A DNA stretch of 64,000 nt from Mesocentrotus franciscanus. Taxonomy: Eukaryota; Echinodermata; Echinoidea; Camarodonta; Strongylocentrotidae. How positions within the stretch are numbered: the first letter of the stretch is position 1; every line of letters starts with the position of its first letter. Where the stretch lies: assembly GCA_037976565.1 (NCBI GenBank), contig CP137675.1:30951820-31015819 (forward strand), written 5' to 3'. This document shows positions 1-10,811 of the stretch, piece after piece. The position numbers and the translations under genes are program-made. Below the pieces are notes generated by a model that ran no database searches, was not told where the DNA came from, and saw only the letters and a list, made by a program, of their open reading frames with translations.

Positions 1-780
1 ATAATAATAATAACGATATTAATAATGATAATGATAATAATAATAATGATTATTATAGATGACATTTCTATATAGCAATTAATACAAAAGCTTATAAGCG
101 TTTTGCACAATAATTGTTATAAAATATGATAGTCCTATAGTGAAATAGTAAGCATATTAACATCAAATATTAAAGATAATTTATGAAATTTTACTGATTT
201 ACAATCTTAAAATAAAATCGCAAAGCATAAATTAATACAGGTAGTTCATGGGGAAATATGGAGCAAAATGAAAAAAACGAAGAATACACCATGATATAAA
301 AGATCTTGTCGAATGAAATTGAATCCCTTTGAAATAAGTATATACCTGTACATAGTAGCCTAATTATTCTCTGAAATTATTTCCTGGATGTAGAACGTAG
401 GTCTGATGGTGCAACTAAGGAAAGCCTACGCTTTACACCGTGTTACGTAACAAGGACATTATAATTGTGATTTTATTTTAAAAACGTATTTTCGCTCGTA
501 TTGGTCGCGCTGGTAAGGCTTCAGCGTCGCGAATTCGCTTGCTTTAGTAAACAGATACCAATCAGCCTAACAATCAGGGGATGGAATGCGAAGAAGGTCC
601 ATGTCGCTGGTTCACACTTTCATCTTGACTACGGATGCGAAAGGACTGCACGGGATGAGGGACCAACGTGTGATAAGATGATTTTATGAATTTTATAAGG
701 GGATTTTATAGCCGATTACATTCTTTTCACGGACTATACAGTGATTTGTCTTCACACTTTGGTGAGTAACATCTTCGCGC
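1..780. other. AT-rich non-coding DNA, no gene seen
   Basis: Opens with an imperfect ATA/ATG trinucleotide run (about 1-60). The rest is AT-rich unique-looking sequence without a credible exon or RNA gene. Confidence 0.5.
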
Positions 781-805
781 CCAGTGATCTCAGTCTACAG
801 CGTAG

Positions 806-902
806 GAGGAAGAAGAAGAAAGAGGAAGAAGAAGAAGAAGAAGAAGAAGAAGATGGAGAAGGAGGAGAAGAAGAAGGAGAAAAAGAAGAAGAAAAAGAAG
901 TA
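806..902 (+). repeat. GAA/GGA polypurine microsatellite
   Basis: Almost pure A/G strand dominated by GAA triplets with GGA interruptions. Confidence 0.9.
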
Positions 903-2350
903 TATTGAGTGGATGATAACTGTGTGGTTCGTTAGTTTTGTGGTCATTTACTCATAAGATTTGATTGGATTTGTCTCGATATCATTTATATTATGATCAA
1001 GATGTAGAAAATTGCTGAAGCAATGAAATTTATATTTTTTTAAAATCCCAATTTTCCGTAAAACATAGCAAGGCCAAAGGAAGAGAATGCTTTTATCGTG
1101 ACGTATGAATTGCAATCGATTATTTTCTTTCATTAAATTTAATAAAGTGAAATAATTTGTAATCGTCTAAATGATTTTTAAAATAATCTGTATTTTGACC
1201 AGGTTCGGTTTAAGGCGTATCAAACAACACATTCAACGAACTTTCAAGTTTTTTTTTTTTTAATTGATCTCTTTCGAGACTCTTTCGAGGGCAGTGAGGC
1301 GGTATAATCATGATATACACGTTTGAAGCAAAATTAATAAATTAAAAATCCAAATTTCGAATTTCTAAAATCCGTGACATAACCTGGTTATGTAATATAT
1401 TGGTAAATATATATTTTTTTTAAAGAAATACGAGACTGAAAGTAGAAAATCTGAAAAAGAGCGGAAACAAAAAAGGGCGCCGATTTGCATATCATTATAG
1501 TTTATACACCGCGATCCACATGGCTGGTGGTGTTATTGTCGTTACCTTGACTTCAAATCAGTAGCGCACACAAACACACTGAACATGTTAAGCGGCAAGG
1601 CAATAGTTCACTATTTGATTCCAAGCCATTCGCTCACTTGTTCCATTCACAGTGGGCTTTTGTTCGAGATGGGGTCGATTGACGACGCATAGTTGGTAAG
1701 GTAAACTGTGAGATGTCGACCACATGGTTGCGAGAAATGTTCTCTCTTGTGGGATAAAGAGAATTGGTATATATTTATTTTTGCGCGAGATAGGATTAGA
1801 GCGAGACATAGTATGTGACAATTTTGTAATTAAAAAGAACGTTTCTTGGAGGTCTGAGAAATAGTTATCATCTTTTAATACCTCGTTTACCATCTCCTCC
1901 CTGCTCCAATCCTATTTCCACTCTCTTTTTCTCCATCTCTCTTTTTTCTCTCTCTCTCCCTTCTCTCGTTGTCTCTCGATCTATCTGTCTTCCTATGTCT
2001 ATTTCTTTCTCTCCTCTATCTATCTATCTATCTACATGAACGTTACTTATCTATCCATTTCTCTTTCTCCCTCGCATTTTTATATCTCGGTATCTTTCTC
2101 ATCTCTGTTATGCTCTTTTAATTTTTGTTTCTCTTTGTTTTCTTGTCATATGTTTTTGTTTTTATTTGTTAATATAATTCCATTATTTGTCCAATCGTAT
2201 ATATACATATTTATTTTTCTCTTATTTTTCATAATTTTCTCATGGTTCTTTCTCCTGTTTTAGCTCAAAGAGTATATTTCTTAAAACTTTCCTATAATGC
2301 CAATTACATTTCGACATTGTATTTACATGTTTTTTTTTCTTCTCTTGCAG
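903..2350. other. Non-coding region upstream of the sulfotransferase exon
   Basis: No supported coding exon. It ends in a long pyrimidine-rich stretch (about 1890-2040, TCTC and CTAT runs), further pyrimidine-rich DNA and a 3' splice acceptor (TTCTCTTGCAG, ending at 2350). The region is therefore probably an intron or 5' flank of the gene that starts at 2385. Confidence 0.4.
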
Positions 2351-2384
2351 CCCTGTGCAAAACGATCGGATTGTCCATCTCGCT

Positions 2385-4249
2385 ATGAAGTCGGTTACCA
2401 AGGAGACTGTAGTTAATCTTCCAATTCCTGACGACATGGCCGCTTGGTTCAGACCTGCCTTCTTAACTCGTATCTTCATCATTCTCATATGTATTTTTTC
2501 CGTCGGTTCGTTGTTTTACACCACTACGCAGCTGCAAACTCCACACTCCCAGACACGTAAGTTATACATTTTTAACACGCAATAGTAGTGATGATTATAA
2601 TCATGATGATTATAACAATAACGAAAACAACAAAAACAACAATAATAATGAAAATAATAATGATGATAATAATAATAATAATAATGATAATAATAAAAGT
2701 AATAATAATAATAATAATGATGATGATGATGATAAGGATGATGATAATGATAACATTTGATAGAGAGAGAGAGAGAGAGAAAGAGAGAGAAAGAGGAATA
2801 TTGTTTTTTGCCAATATACTTACATACACAAATTATTTGCCAGCAGGAACAAGCAGCAAGAAAAGAACTGATAATCATTTTCTTCTGTCACTGTCAATAA
2901 AGAAAATGTTCTTAAAAGTAAATGAACATCACAATGATGGATTCATAATCTATCATTTTGGGGAGATAATTCGCACCCTTCTCGTTCTTCATAAAATTAA
3001 TACGACTGTAATTTCCATCTATTTTATTACAGCAAGGAGCCTTACCAGAACGGGTTCATTGCAACAAGACCACTCTCCTATCGATGGAAGCCAGTTGGAT
3101 ATCTCAAATAAAGCACAAAATCTCCACGATTTAACTAATCAGCTACCCCATATTAATCCAAATAACAAATCATTACCTAGCGGAGGAGAACTAAGAAAAA
3201 TCTCGAGGAAAAATGTAACGTTTGTTTTGCCAAGAAGTCTCCTAAATCTGAACAAAACGAAACTGTATCTTTATCATCAAGGTGACGAAAAACCAAGAAC
3301 TCTTGAAGAAGAGCACCTCATTTTGGTGGAACCTCGCCGGGTGAAGCTCTCACGAGAGAAAGCAATGAAGAGGAAGGAGACGAAAGCATTGAAGACTCGC
3401 ACATGGGAACAAACTCAGGCGGCACGTCGGAAGCTTGTGAATGATATGTGCGAAAAGCGACCCGAACTCCGTAACGGAAACTTGGCCCACATCATCAGCG
3501 CCAACCGAACGAAACTGTCGCATTTCCTCGTGAGCGATCGCTTCAAGATCATCTTCATGGCTGTCCCGATGGCAGCTTTCGACTTCTGGAAGGAAGCTAT
3601 CAAGCAGTTGTCTTTCCTCGGGTCGCGAAGTGGTGCTTCGGCTGAAGGTGACGGTTTGAGAGTTCTAAGCACCTACAACAAGACGGAAATCCGCCACCGT
3701 CTTCGAGAGTACAAGAAGTTGCTGTTTGTGCGGGATCCATTTGCGCGTCTCGTCTCTGCGTACCGCCGGAAGTTTCTCTCACCTTCTGCTTATTCCAAGC
3801 AATATGAAACCATCATTGCGGAGACGTACCGACAATGGAACACGGGAGTCGACTCCAACAAAACCTCGAATATCAGTTTCCAAGAATTCGCGTATTTTGT
3901 GGAAGATTCACGGGACGAAATTTTCGAGGGTCTTTGGCAGCCGACGTCCAAGTTGGCAATGCCTTGTGAAATCAAATACGACTTCATTGGAAAGCTTGAA
4001 GAAGGTCCGCTAGAGTTTAACAAAATGCTTAAAAGCGCGAAAATACATTCCCTCGTCAAGTATAAACCGTCTGGTAAGACACACAGTCATAAAGGGTCCA
4101 TTTATGATCATTATTTCTTACAATTATGGACAAATCAGATAAAACGTCTCTACCAAAAATACGAAGATGATTTTCTAATGTTTGGATATTCAATACCTAC
4201 TTATATGCACCCATGGGTATTCGGCAGGTTTAACGTTGCAGAACATTAA
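2385..4249 (+). CDS. Carbohydrate sulfotransferase, HNK-1/CHST family, type II membrane protein
   Basis: Two exons: 2385-2556 and 3033-4249, joined by a GTAAGT donor at 2557 and an acceptor ending TATTTTATTACAG at 3032. The phases match (one base plus two), giving 462 residues. Residues about 26-46 form one hydrophobic membrane segment after a short N-terminus, the Golgi type II layout of this family. A basic stem precedes the catalytic part. The 3'-phosphate-binding motif is clear (FVRDPFARLVSAYR, about 288-301), as are YDFIGKLE and the C-terminal F-G-Y region (FLMFGYS). The family transfers sulfate from PAPS to glycans in the Golgi. The 5'-phosphosulfate loop, usually P-K-x-x-C-S/T-x-W-K, reads PMAAFDFWK here (about 236-244). 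The usual Lys, Cys and Ser/Thr are lost, so activity is uncertain. The start is the first Met of the exon; the open frame continues to the acceptor, so an upstream coding exon is possible. Confidence 0.85.
2588..2790 (+). repeat. AAT/GAT microsatellite and GA repeat inside the sulfotransferase intron
   Basis: Imperfect AAT, ATG and ATA triplet runs followed by a (GA)n tract at about 2760-2790. It lies in the 2557-3032 intron and accidentally keeps an open frame that runs into exon 2. Confidence 0.85.
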
Positions 4250-5400
4250 TTTCGTTAACATTTTGGAAATATATACATGTTTATTCTCTGAAATAGCAAT
4301 CATAATCCACCGTCTTGTATTACGATATGTTTAACATATCTTCGATATTCATGAAATATATGTCCTTCTAAAGTTGTAAAAGCATAAGTGAATGTTAAAT
4401 TATACAATCAGTCGTTGAAATCAGTGCAATTCACGGGGATAGGCTAGGTAAAAGGAGTTGAAACAACTGATGATGATATATTATGATGAGTACAATATGA
4501 CGATATATTATGTTTTGTGTTTTTGATTTGTATGAATCTTTTTTTCTTCAATCGATAATATTTCTCCTTGAACATTATATTATCAAAAACATGTTGTTTT
4601 TTTTCAATCAATGAAATAGTCTAGATTAATGTAATTTTCATGAATGAGGTTGATGAATTCAAAACAGCCTTTCCATCATCTTCAGTCACAATATGTTTAA
4701 AGTACTTGTAACTGAATTTATGACAATTTTGTCTTTTTGTGATCGGTGAAATTATCTACCTCATTATTATCAACAACAATAATTTGTCAATTCATAAACA
4801 TTTATATCATCATCTTGAATGGTAATATATTGAATATATCTGAATATTTATGAAACTTGTCTTTCATAACAATTAACCATAAATTTTATAACCAGTATTT
4901 ATAGCCATTATACAATCAAACACTGAGAAACACTTCTCGATGAGTAAAATTCGATAGACCATTTATCAACATTCGAAAGTCAAAATGCATGCAATGTTGG
5001 ATACTTCATGTGGCACCTATCCTCTTCAATTCAGGATCATAGTTATTATTTTGTTCCAGTCATTTGTGAAAGTGAAACTATCCCATGCTTATTAAGACCT
5101 CCGGGACAATCAGACCATGATATATTTTGTATTCCGATCTATTTTTCTTGCAATATCACTTATATTCAATATTTAGTGCAATCGTTATTTTGTGTGTGTG
5201 TATTACAACATAGCTACAATAATGCGTTTTGTATAGTTGGTATTAAAACATGACGATCTATAATATGTAGAAGCGGTGAATTTTCAGATATTTTCTTCAT
5301 TTATCAAAGAGTATTTAGTATAGATTAGCTAGGATTATACACGTTAAATGATACCAACATAATCGGGGGGTATCGCTATACCATTTTTAAAATAACAATA
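4250..5400. other. 3' flank of the sulfotransferase, AT-rich, no gene seen
   Basis: AT-rich DNA with no credible coding exon. The first few hundred bases probably hold the 3' untranslated region; I could not fix the polyadenylation site. Confidence 0.45.
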
Positions 5401-5403
5401 CAT

Positions 5404-5505
5404 CTTGATTTATGTAGCCCTTAATACGGAATACCGTCTCTAAGCGCTTTACAAATATTCTACCCCTGAACGGGGCGTCGGACCAGATTTGCTGGCAAGA
5501 TAGCT
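5404..5505 (-). mobile_element. SINE tail fragment
   Basis: The minus strand reads AAGCGCTTAGAGACGGTATT and then CCGTATTAAGGG. This matches the 3' end of the tRNA-derived SINE at 6784-7121 (GCGCTTAGATACGGTATTCC, then GTATTAAGCGC). Only the tail is present. Confidence 0.6.
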
Positions 5506-5507
5506 GA

Positions 5508-5510
<3 letters not shown>

Positions 5511-5545
<35 letters not shown>
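5511..5545 (+). repeat. (GA)n microsatellite
   Basis: About 16 uninterrupted GA units. Confidence 0.95.
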
Positions 5546-5548
<3 letters not shown>

Positions 5549-5922
5549 GTTGCCAGATTTGAAACTTTTTTTTGGGGTATCACGCGGAGAAACTGTCGCA
5601 GTAACATATTATGTGTCGTAATTTTTGTTCAATTAACATAAATCATAGAGCATTTTATTAGTGGGTAATCATTACATTTATTGTATCAAGTTGTATTAAC
5701 AAGGTTATTTTTATGGAGTCCCCTTATTTTGGTTCTTGCGCAGGTTATGTCATATGCAACTCTCTTTATGTTATTAATTATATTAAATTGCTTATCATTA
5801 AGCAGTTATACCTCTATTCAAATAATGCAGTCAGTGTTTATCTTTTGTTAATTTGTGTGCTATACTACTTGCGGGAGAATGAGTTATGATTTTAATTATC
5901 ATCCACTTTTATTGAGTCACAT

Positions 5923-5985
5923 ACAGAAAGAGAGAGAAAGCGAGAAAGAGAATGAGAGAGAGAGGGAGAGAGAGAGAGAGGGAAG
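5923..5985 (+). repeat. GA-rich tract at the left edge of unit 1
   Basis: Imperfect GAGA repeats. The paralogous junction near 16560 is also GA-rich, so this simple repeat may mark a duplication breakpoint. Confidence 0.7.
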
Positions 5986-6245
5986 TAGCTAGAAACATCA
6001 GAATAGTTGCCAGTACTTCTAGGTAAAAAGGTTTAGGGAAGGAGTATGGATAAATATGTTAAAGTAAATTGATTATGGCAAAGAAGTAGATCAAACTATA
6101 GTCTGGCAATATTCGAATTCGAGATGAAGCTATTTCTTGACCTTCCTTCAGGCTCTTTTGATTGTTTTCTCATTGTATTTTATTCCTTTTTGCGTTTTCT
6201 TTCCCTCCTCCATCTTATTTTACCATTCTCTAGCAGCCACTAACA

Positions 6246-6592
6246 ACATCACCACCACCACCACCACCACCACCACCACCACCACCACCACCACAACCAC
6301 TACCATAACACCACCCAAACCACTATCGGCATCATCATCATAACCATTATCACCATCGTTAACACTCATCACCACCACCACCATCATTAGCGCCATGATC
6401 ATCATGATCATCACCATCATATTCTCGAACATCATTATTATCAACACGATCATCATCTCTATCATCATCTCTTTCATCATCATCATCATCATCATCATCA
6501 TTGTGATCATGGTTATCATCATCATCGGCATCATCATCATCATTGTGATAATGGTTATCATCATCATTGTTATTATGATTATCGTCACCGTA
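6246..6592 (+). repeat. CAC/ATC triplet microsatellite
   Basis: A pure (CAC)n run at about 6248-6294 followed by long imperfect ATC runs. The paralogous tract in unit 2 is 19980-20370. Frames across it are low-complexity artefacts. Confidence 0.95.
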
Positions 6593-6783
6593 CGTCTCCG
6601 TACTCAGGTCAAGCATTCCTATTACATCAGGGAAGTTACCACTCTCTGTCTCATCCCACTCAAGAAATTGACTAGAATCCAAAAAGGAATATTCATTTCC
6701 AAGACCCCCGTACCTTCGGCTGACATGATATACTGCCATCCTCTTCATCAACCGTAAGTGAACCGAAGTGTAGAAGTGTAGAA

Positions 6784-7121
6784 GTGTCGTAGTTGAGTGG
6801 TTTAAGCACTTGAATTGAAATTCAAAGGTCGTGGTTCGATCCCCGGCACGGCACTAATGTCCTTTGGCAAGACATTAATCTACATTTGTCACTCATACCC
6901 AAGAGAGAAATGTGGACCCGGTAGGATGACGAAGGCATTTGTGTTAGTAATTGCCTATGCCCTCACGGTGACCAAATTGTAGGAATACTCCCCAGGGAGT
7001 GGAGATGGTGCACATTGTGCGTGAATGAATCCGATGACCGGGGAAATAATATCTATATAGCGCTTAGATACGGTATTCCGTATTAAGCGCTATATAAATC
7101 CAGATTATTATCATCATCATC
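6784..7121 (+). mobile_element. tRNA-derived SINE
   Basis: The 5' part is tRNA-like, with a box A (TAGTTGAGTGG, 6790-6800) and a box B (GGTTCGATCCC, 6833-6843). A non-tRNA body follows, and the 3' end has an inverted motif (GCGCTTAGATACGG, CGTATTAAGCGC) and an ATT/ATC tail. It is absent from the collinear position in unit 2, so it or its host segment arrived after the duplication or was lost there. Confidence 0.85.
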
Positions 7122-7668
7122 AGAATGATATGGAAGAGACCATAATACTGAGGATAACCTTGATAACAAGGAATATTCTATATAGATAACGATGCGTCCC
7201 TGTACTGTATAGGTAAACACAATTATAATGGACATCTTTCAACACAACGCGAGGGTTTATTTTTCGCACTTCTCAGGATATATCAATTCTTAAGATGCAT
7301 ACCTTGATTATAACAAATAACAATATATTCTTTCATAAAACCAGTACTTGATAGTGAACAAAATTAAATAAAACTATCTTCTATCATTTCCAGAACATGT
7401 ATACAGATCTACAATTCAGTTGGTCAATTTGCATGTTTCTAAAGTGACCTAGTGATTATATTGTGCGTTTACAATATACTTGTAAAAATAAAAATATTAC
7501 GAGAGCAACAGAGAAAGGCACATATTAATACCAGAGATACATTTCAGATACTCCTTAAATATTGCGTAATCGACGATAGGGCCAGTAAAGTGTATTATAT
7601 CTAACCCGACCCCGGGCTTTTCGAAAACAAAATGGAATCCACAATATTCAATTAGTTGGGCAGACGCA
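7122..7668. other. Duplicated non-coding DNA
   Basis: Collinear with 20373-20950 of unit 2, with point differences and small indels. No coding exon is seen. Confidence 0.6.
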
Positions 7669-8345
7669 AGGTAGTGTATCCCTTTTGCAGCCAAAATCAA
7701 ATTCTGTAGAACTTTGCAGGGATCAGGAGTTTGTCATGTATGTCCTACCTTAGTCCAGAATCTGGCCTATTTAATTTTGATCTCCACCAACGCTACCTTC
7801 CCCTACTTACTTCCTACCAGCCGAAGATGGCGTTATCATTAAATTAGGAAGCCCGGCGAAAAACATAATTATGAGTTTTTGTTGATAACGCCATCTTCGG
7901 TGGCTTGAATCAACCGGCCAGATTCTGGACTAGTCCCACCTGTGAAAGGGAAACCGTTTACTCTCTAGACTTCACTGTCTGACACTGTTGAGTGACTGAC
8001 TGACTTTTAAAATGTATTAATAACGTAGATAAAATTAGCTGCAAATGGTACATTATCAGTTGTAAACATCAATGAACAGCTTCTTATAATGACCAAAATT
8101 AAACTTATCGAGTCTTTACTCAACACAAAACGTAGGACTATGCGGTACAAGGATTTGAAAAGACTTCCTTCTAGGCCTATTTTTAGCAACGCGTTTTGAA
8201 AATTCCTAAAGGTCGATATAATTCCACATTGAGGCAATTACTAGTTCTAATTTTTAAAGAGGAATTTTTATTTGGTATTATCTCTTGTTTACCAAAGGAT
8301 TTACATTATTTTATATTTTCAGCCTGCAAAAGGGACAGACTACCT
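7669..8345 (+). mobile_element. TTAA-family MITE, copy A, carrying a nested MITE
   Basis: Starts AGGTAGTGTATCCCTTTTGC and ends in the inverted form (GCAAAAGGGACAGACTACCT), followed by TTAA. It has no transposase. The 182-bp element at 7751-7932 is nested in it. The unit-2 counterpart is copy C (20955-21402). TTAA duplication with AG...CT ends points to Kolobok- or piggyBac-type mobilisation. Confidence 0.75.
7751..7932. mobile_element. 182-bp palindromic MITE with 9-bp target duplication, MULE-like
   Basis: Terminal inverted repeat TAGTCCAGAATCTGGCC / GGCCAGATTCTGGACTA. Flanks are GTCCTACCT (7742-7750) and GTCCCACCT (7933-7941), a 9-bp duplication with one mismatch. Copies B and D of the host repeat keep the uninterrupted form (GTCCTATCTGTGA). 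An inner inverted repeat contains GATGGCGTTATC / GATAACGCCATC. The 9-bp duplication is typical of Mutator-like elements. Confidence 0.75.
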
Positions 8346-8390
8346 TTAAATGACTGACCCAACACATCTCCTCAAGGTAAATAACTTTAA

Positions 8391-8916
8391 AGGGACTTGG
8401 TAACATTGTTCAGATGAGAGAAAATGGTGCTAAGGTAGTGACTTCAATGCTATGGATGTAAAATTAAAGATAATCTGAAAGTTTGAGTGAAAACAAACTA
8501 TTATTAACGAAAAAAAATTGGGAAAAACTGATCTGATCGATTCCTTAATTCTCCCAACCATATTATTACAATTTAATTACATTTCAGGTGAATGTAAATC
8601 GTAACAAAGTTATGAATTTGCTCTATATATCATTCCAGACATTTGAGTGTTGAAAGATTTTGAAAATCCTGTCTTATGTCTTATTTTCATGAAAAAACGG
8701 TTGCGAAAATTCAAAAATGGTTGAGAGAATTTACTGTTAGAAGGTGTTGACCAGTGACGCCTTAAAAAAAACATAAATATCTTTGTGATTTGAGAATTTG
8801 TTCAGGATTTTTTTGCATGCTAGGGGGTTAGTACAGTAGAAGGAATATAATAAGTAAAACTCCATACACAAATTACGCATTTTTTCATCAACCTTCAACG
8901 ATGTTACCGAGTCACT
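8391..8916. mobile_element. 526-bp TTAA-flanked MITE (unit 1 only)
   Basis: Ends AGGGACTTGGTAACATTG and, inverted, AGTGACTCGGTAACATCG. Flanked by TTAA (8387-8390) and TTAG (8917-8920). Unit 2 has the empty site ACTTTAAGGCATAC at 21441-21454, which proves insertion. No coding capacity seen; probably a Kolobok-type non-autonomous element. Confidence 0.85.
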
Positions 8917-8920
8917 TTAG

Positions 8921-9766
8921 GCATACAACAATATAAACAATAATTAATTGTAATGAGACTGAAAGTAAGTGAAACTGGGAACCGGCGAGGATGAGAATCT
9001 GAAGATTTATTGTACAGTTGAATTAAACAGTTACTTCCAAAACTGAAATCTATGAGCAAAATAGAATTCATCCCATTATAATATTATATACAGTGTAGTA
9101 AATTGACGCGAAACCGATACATACGAAATATTACATAAACAAATAAAATACCGGGGGCCAATAGTGTATCGAGGGTTTGGGTATTGATAGGGCACTGGCA
9201 TCATTGGGAGGGGATGAACCGGTCCGTGGTTGATGAAATACAAATCAACAAGCAAGGCCATAGACAAGGGGAAGATGTGGAAGAAGGTCCTATTGTGTTG
9301 TTTCTAAGTTCCCCTCCCTATGATTTCCCTCTTGTTTTATATTCTTTTACCGTCATTCGCTTTTTGTTGTTGTTGGGGGGGGGGGACGTGCCCCTTTACC
9401 CCTTAACTACGCCATTAATAATCCTGCATCGTGCCATTCTTTATCACCCTAAACCAGCGACGAATTCTTTTCTGGATCTTGATGAAATTAGTTTTTTCTT
9501 TAAATCACGGGATGATATGACCGGACATACATGTCTGCAGTCACATGCAATTGAAGAAATATGAAACAAGAATAGTTTCATATTTCTTCATAAAATAAAA
9601 CATCATTCGTTTCAGTTAGGAAATCAATCCATATTACACTTAACAATTTAAACATAACATATAAACTGAGCACAACAGATCAATAACGTAGACACTTGTC
9701 TACGCATTTTCATCAAAATATGTTATCTAGTCTGTACACTCCTTTCGCTGTACGATGATTCTTTAA
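8921..9766. other. Duplicated non-coding DNA
   Basis: Collinear with 21450-22180 and 22545-22670 of unit 2. It contains a G9-10 run near 9377 and an imperfect inverted GAAATATGAAACAAGA / TTTCATATTTCTTC at about 9555-9590. The open frame at 9184-9564 is not conserved as protein in unit 2. Confidence 0.6.
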
Positions 9767-10283
9767 AGGTAGTGTATCCCATTTGCAGCCAATATCAAAT
9801 TCTGTAGAACTTTGCAGGAATTATGAATATGTCACGTGTGTCCTATCTGTGAAATTTAATCGTTAGCATTGCCCTAGTATTCAAATTATGCAAGGAAACC
9901 CGTTTACCTTCTAGACTTCATTGTCAGACACTATTGAGTGAGTGAGTGACTTCATTTTTTCTTTGGTAATACACTGTAACATACATAAAATGAGCTGTAA
10001 AGGGTACATGAGCATTTGTCTACATCAATAACCCACTTCTTGTAATGGCCAAAATTAAACTGATTGAATCTTTGCGCAGCACAAAGCGTATGAAAATCAG
10101 ACTATTTACTAAAAGGATTGCAATCTCTAAAGTCGATTCGACAACTAACGGGCATTATTTTCCCACAAAAAGACATTTTCGAGCCCCTTCGTTTTGAGGG
10201 AAGTTCTAAATTAATATTATCTTTCAAATGCCGGTGAAATTTAACCTTTTCATTTTTTGGCCTGCAAATGGGACATAGTAACT
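9767..10283 (+). mobile_element. TTAA-family MITE, copy B
   Basis: TTAA at 9763-9766 and 10284-10287. Ends AGGTAGTGTATCCCATTTGC and GGGACATAGTAACT are imperfect inverted repeats. Same family as copies A, C, D and E; copy D is its duplicate in unit 2. Confidence 0.8.
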
Positions 10284-10395
10284 TTAACATACGACGTTTC
10301 TTCATACGAATTTCGTATAAATTACCTTTAGTCTGAACAAGCTACGCGAGACTATACAGAAGACAATAATACAAGCTCGGAAGAACTGAGGACTC

Positions 10396-10401
10396 CACCA
10401 C

Positions 10402-10436
<35 letters not shown>

Positions 10437-10437
10437 A
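10396..10437 (+). repeat. (CAT)n microsatellite
   Basis: About 13 CAT/ATC units; shorter and CTT-interrupted in unit 2 (23320-23361). Confidence 0.9.
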
Positions 10438-10811
10438 GCATACATCAACGAAAATTGATATGTAGTGAAGTACTATACAAAATATCGTGATCATGCATAC
10501 ACGGTAGGGCATGTCACCCGCAGCTCTAAATTAACAATGTCCATTATTTTCTTGACTGTCAATGACCCTTCGTCTGTATGCAAGTCCATGACTATACGCA
10601 GTGTTCAGTAATTACATCTGCACGCATTTTTTTTTTTTGGAAATAAAAAAAAAGTATTTGTTGACTACATGCCAAGCTGCAAATTCAAAAAAAATTATTT
10701 CATAGATTCTGGTTACCTTTACATCCAAAAAGTGGTTTTGGTAATTATTATGGTCGCTGGAAAACTCCTTACAAAACTGGAATATTTAAAACAGTCTATA
10801 TTTTCGCGTAA

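Noticed and set aside
2588..3032. N-terminal extension of the sulfotransferase frame into the intron
   Set aside because: It is an AAT/GA microsatellite (Met/Ile and Arg/Glu repeats) that happens to be in frame. The splice pair 2557/3032 is strong and brings in a membrane segment.
3415..4059. Minus-strand frames inside the sulfotransferase
   Set aside because: Antisense shadows of a well-supported exon.
9184..9564. 126-codon frame
   Set aside because: The duplicated copy in unit 2 breaks the frame, and the protein is not conserved between units.
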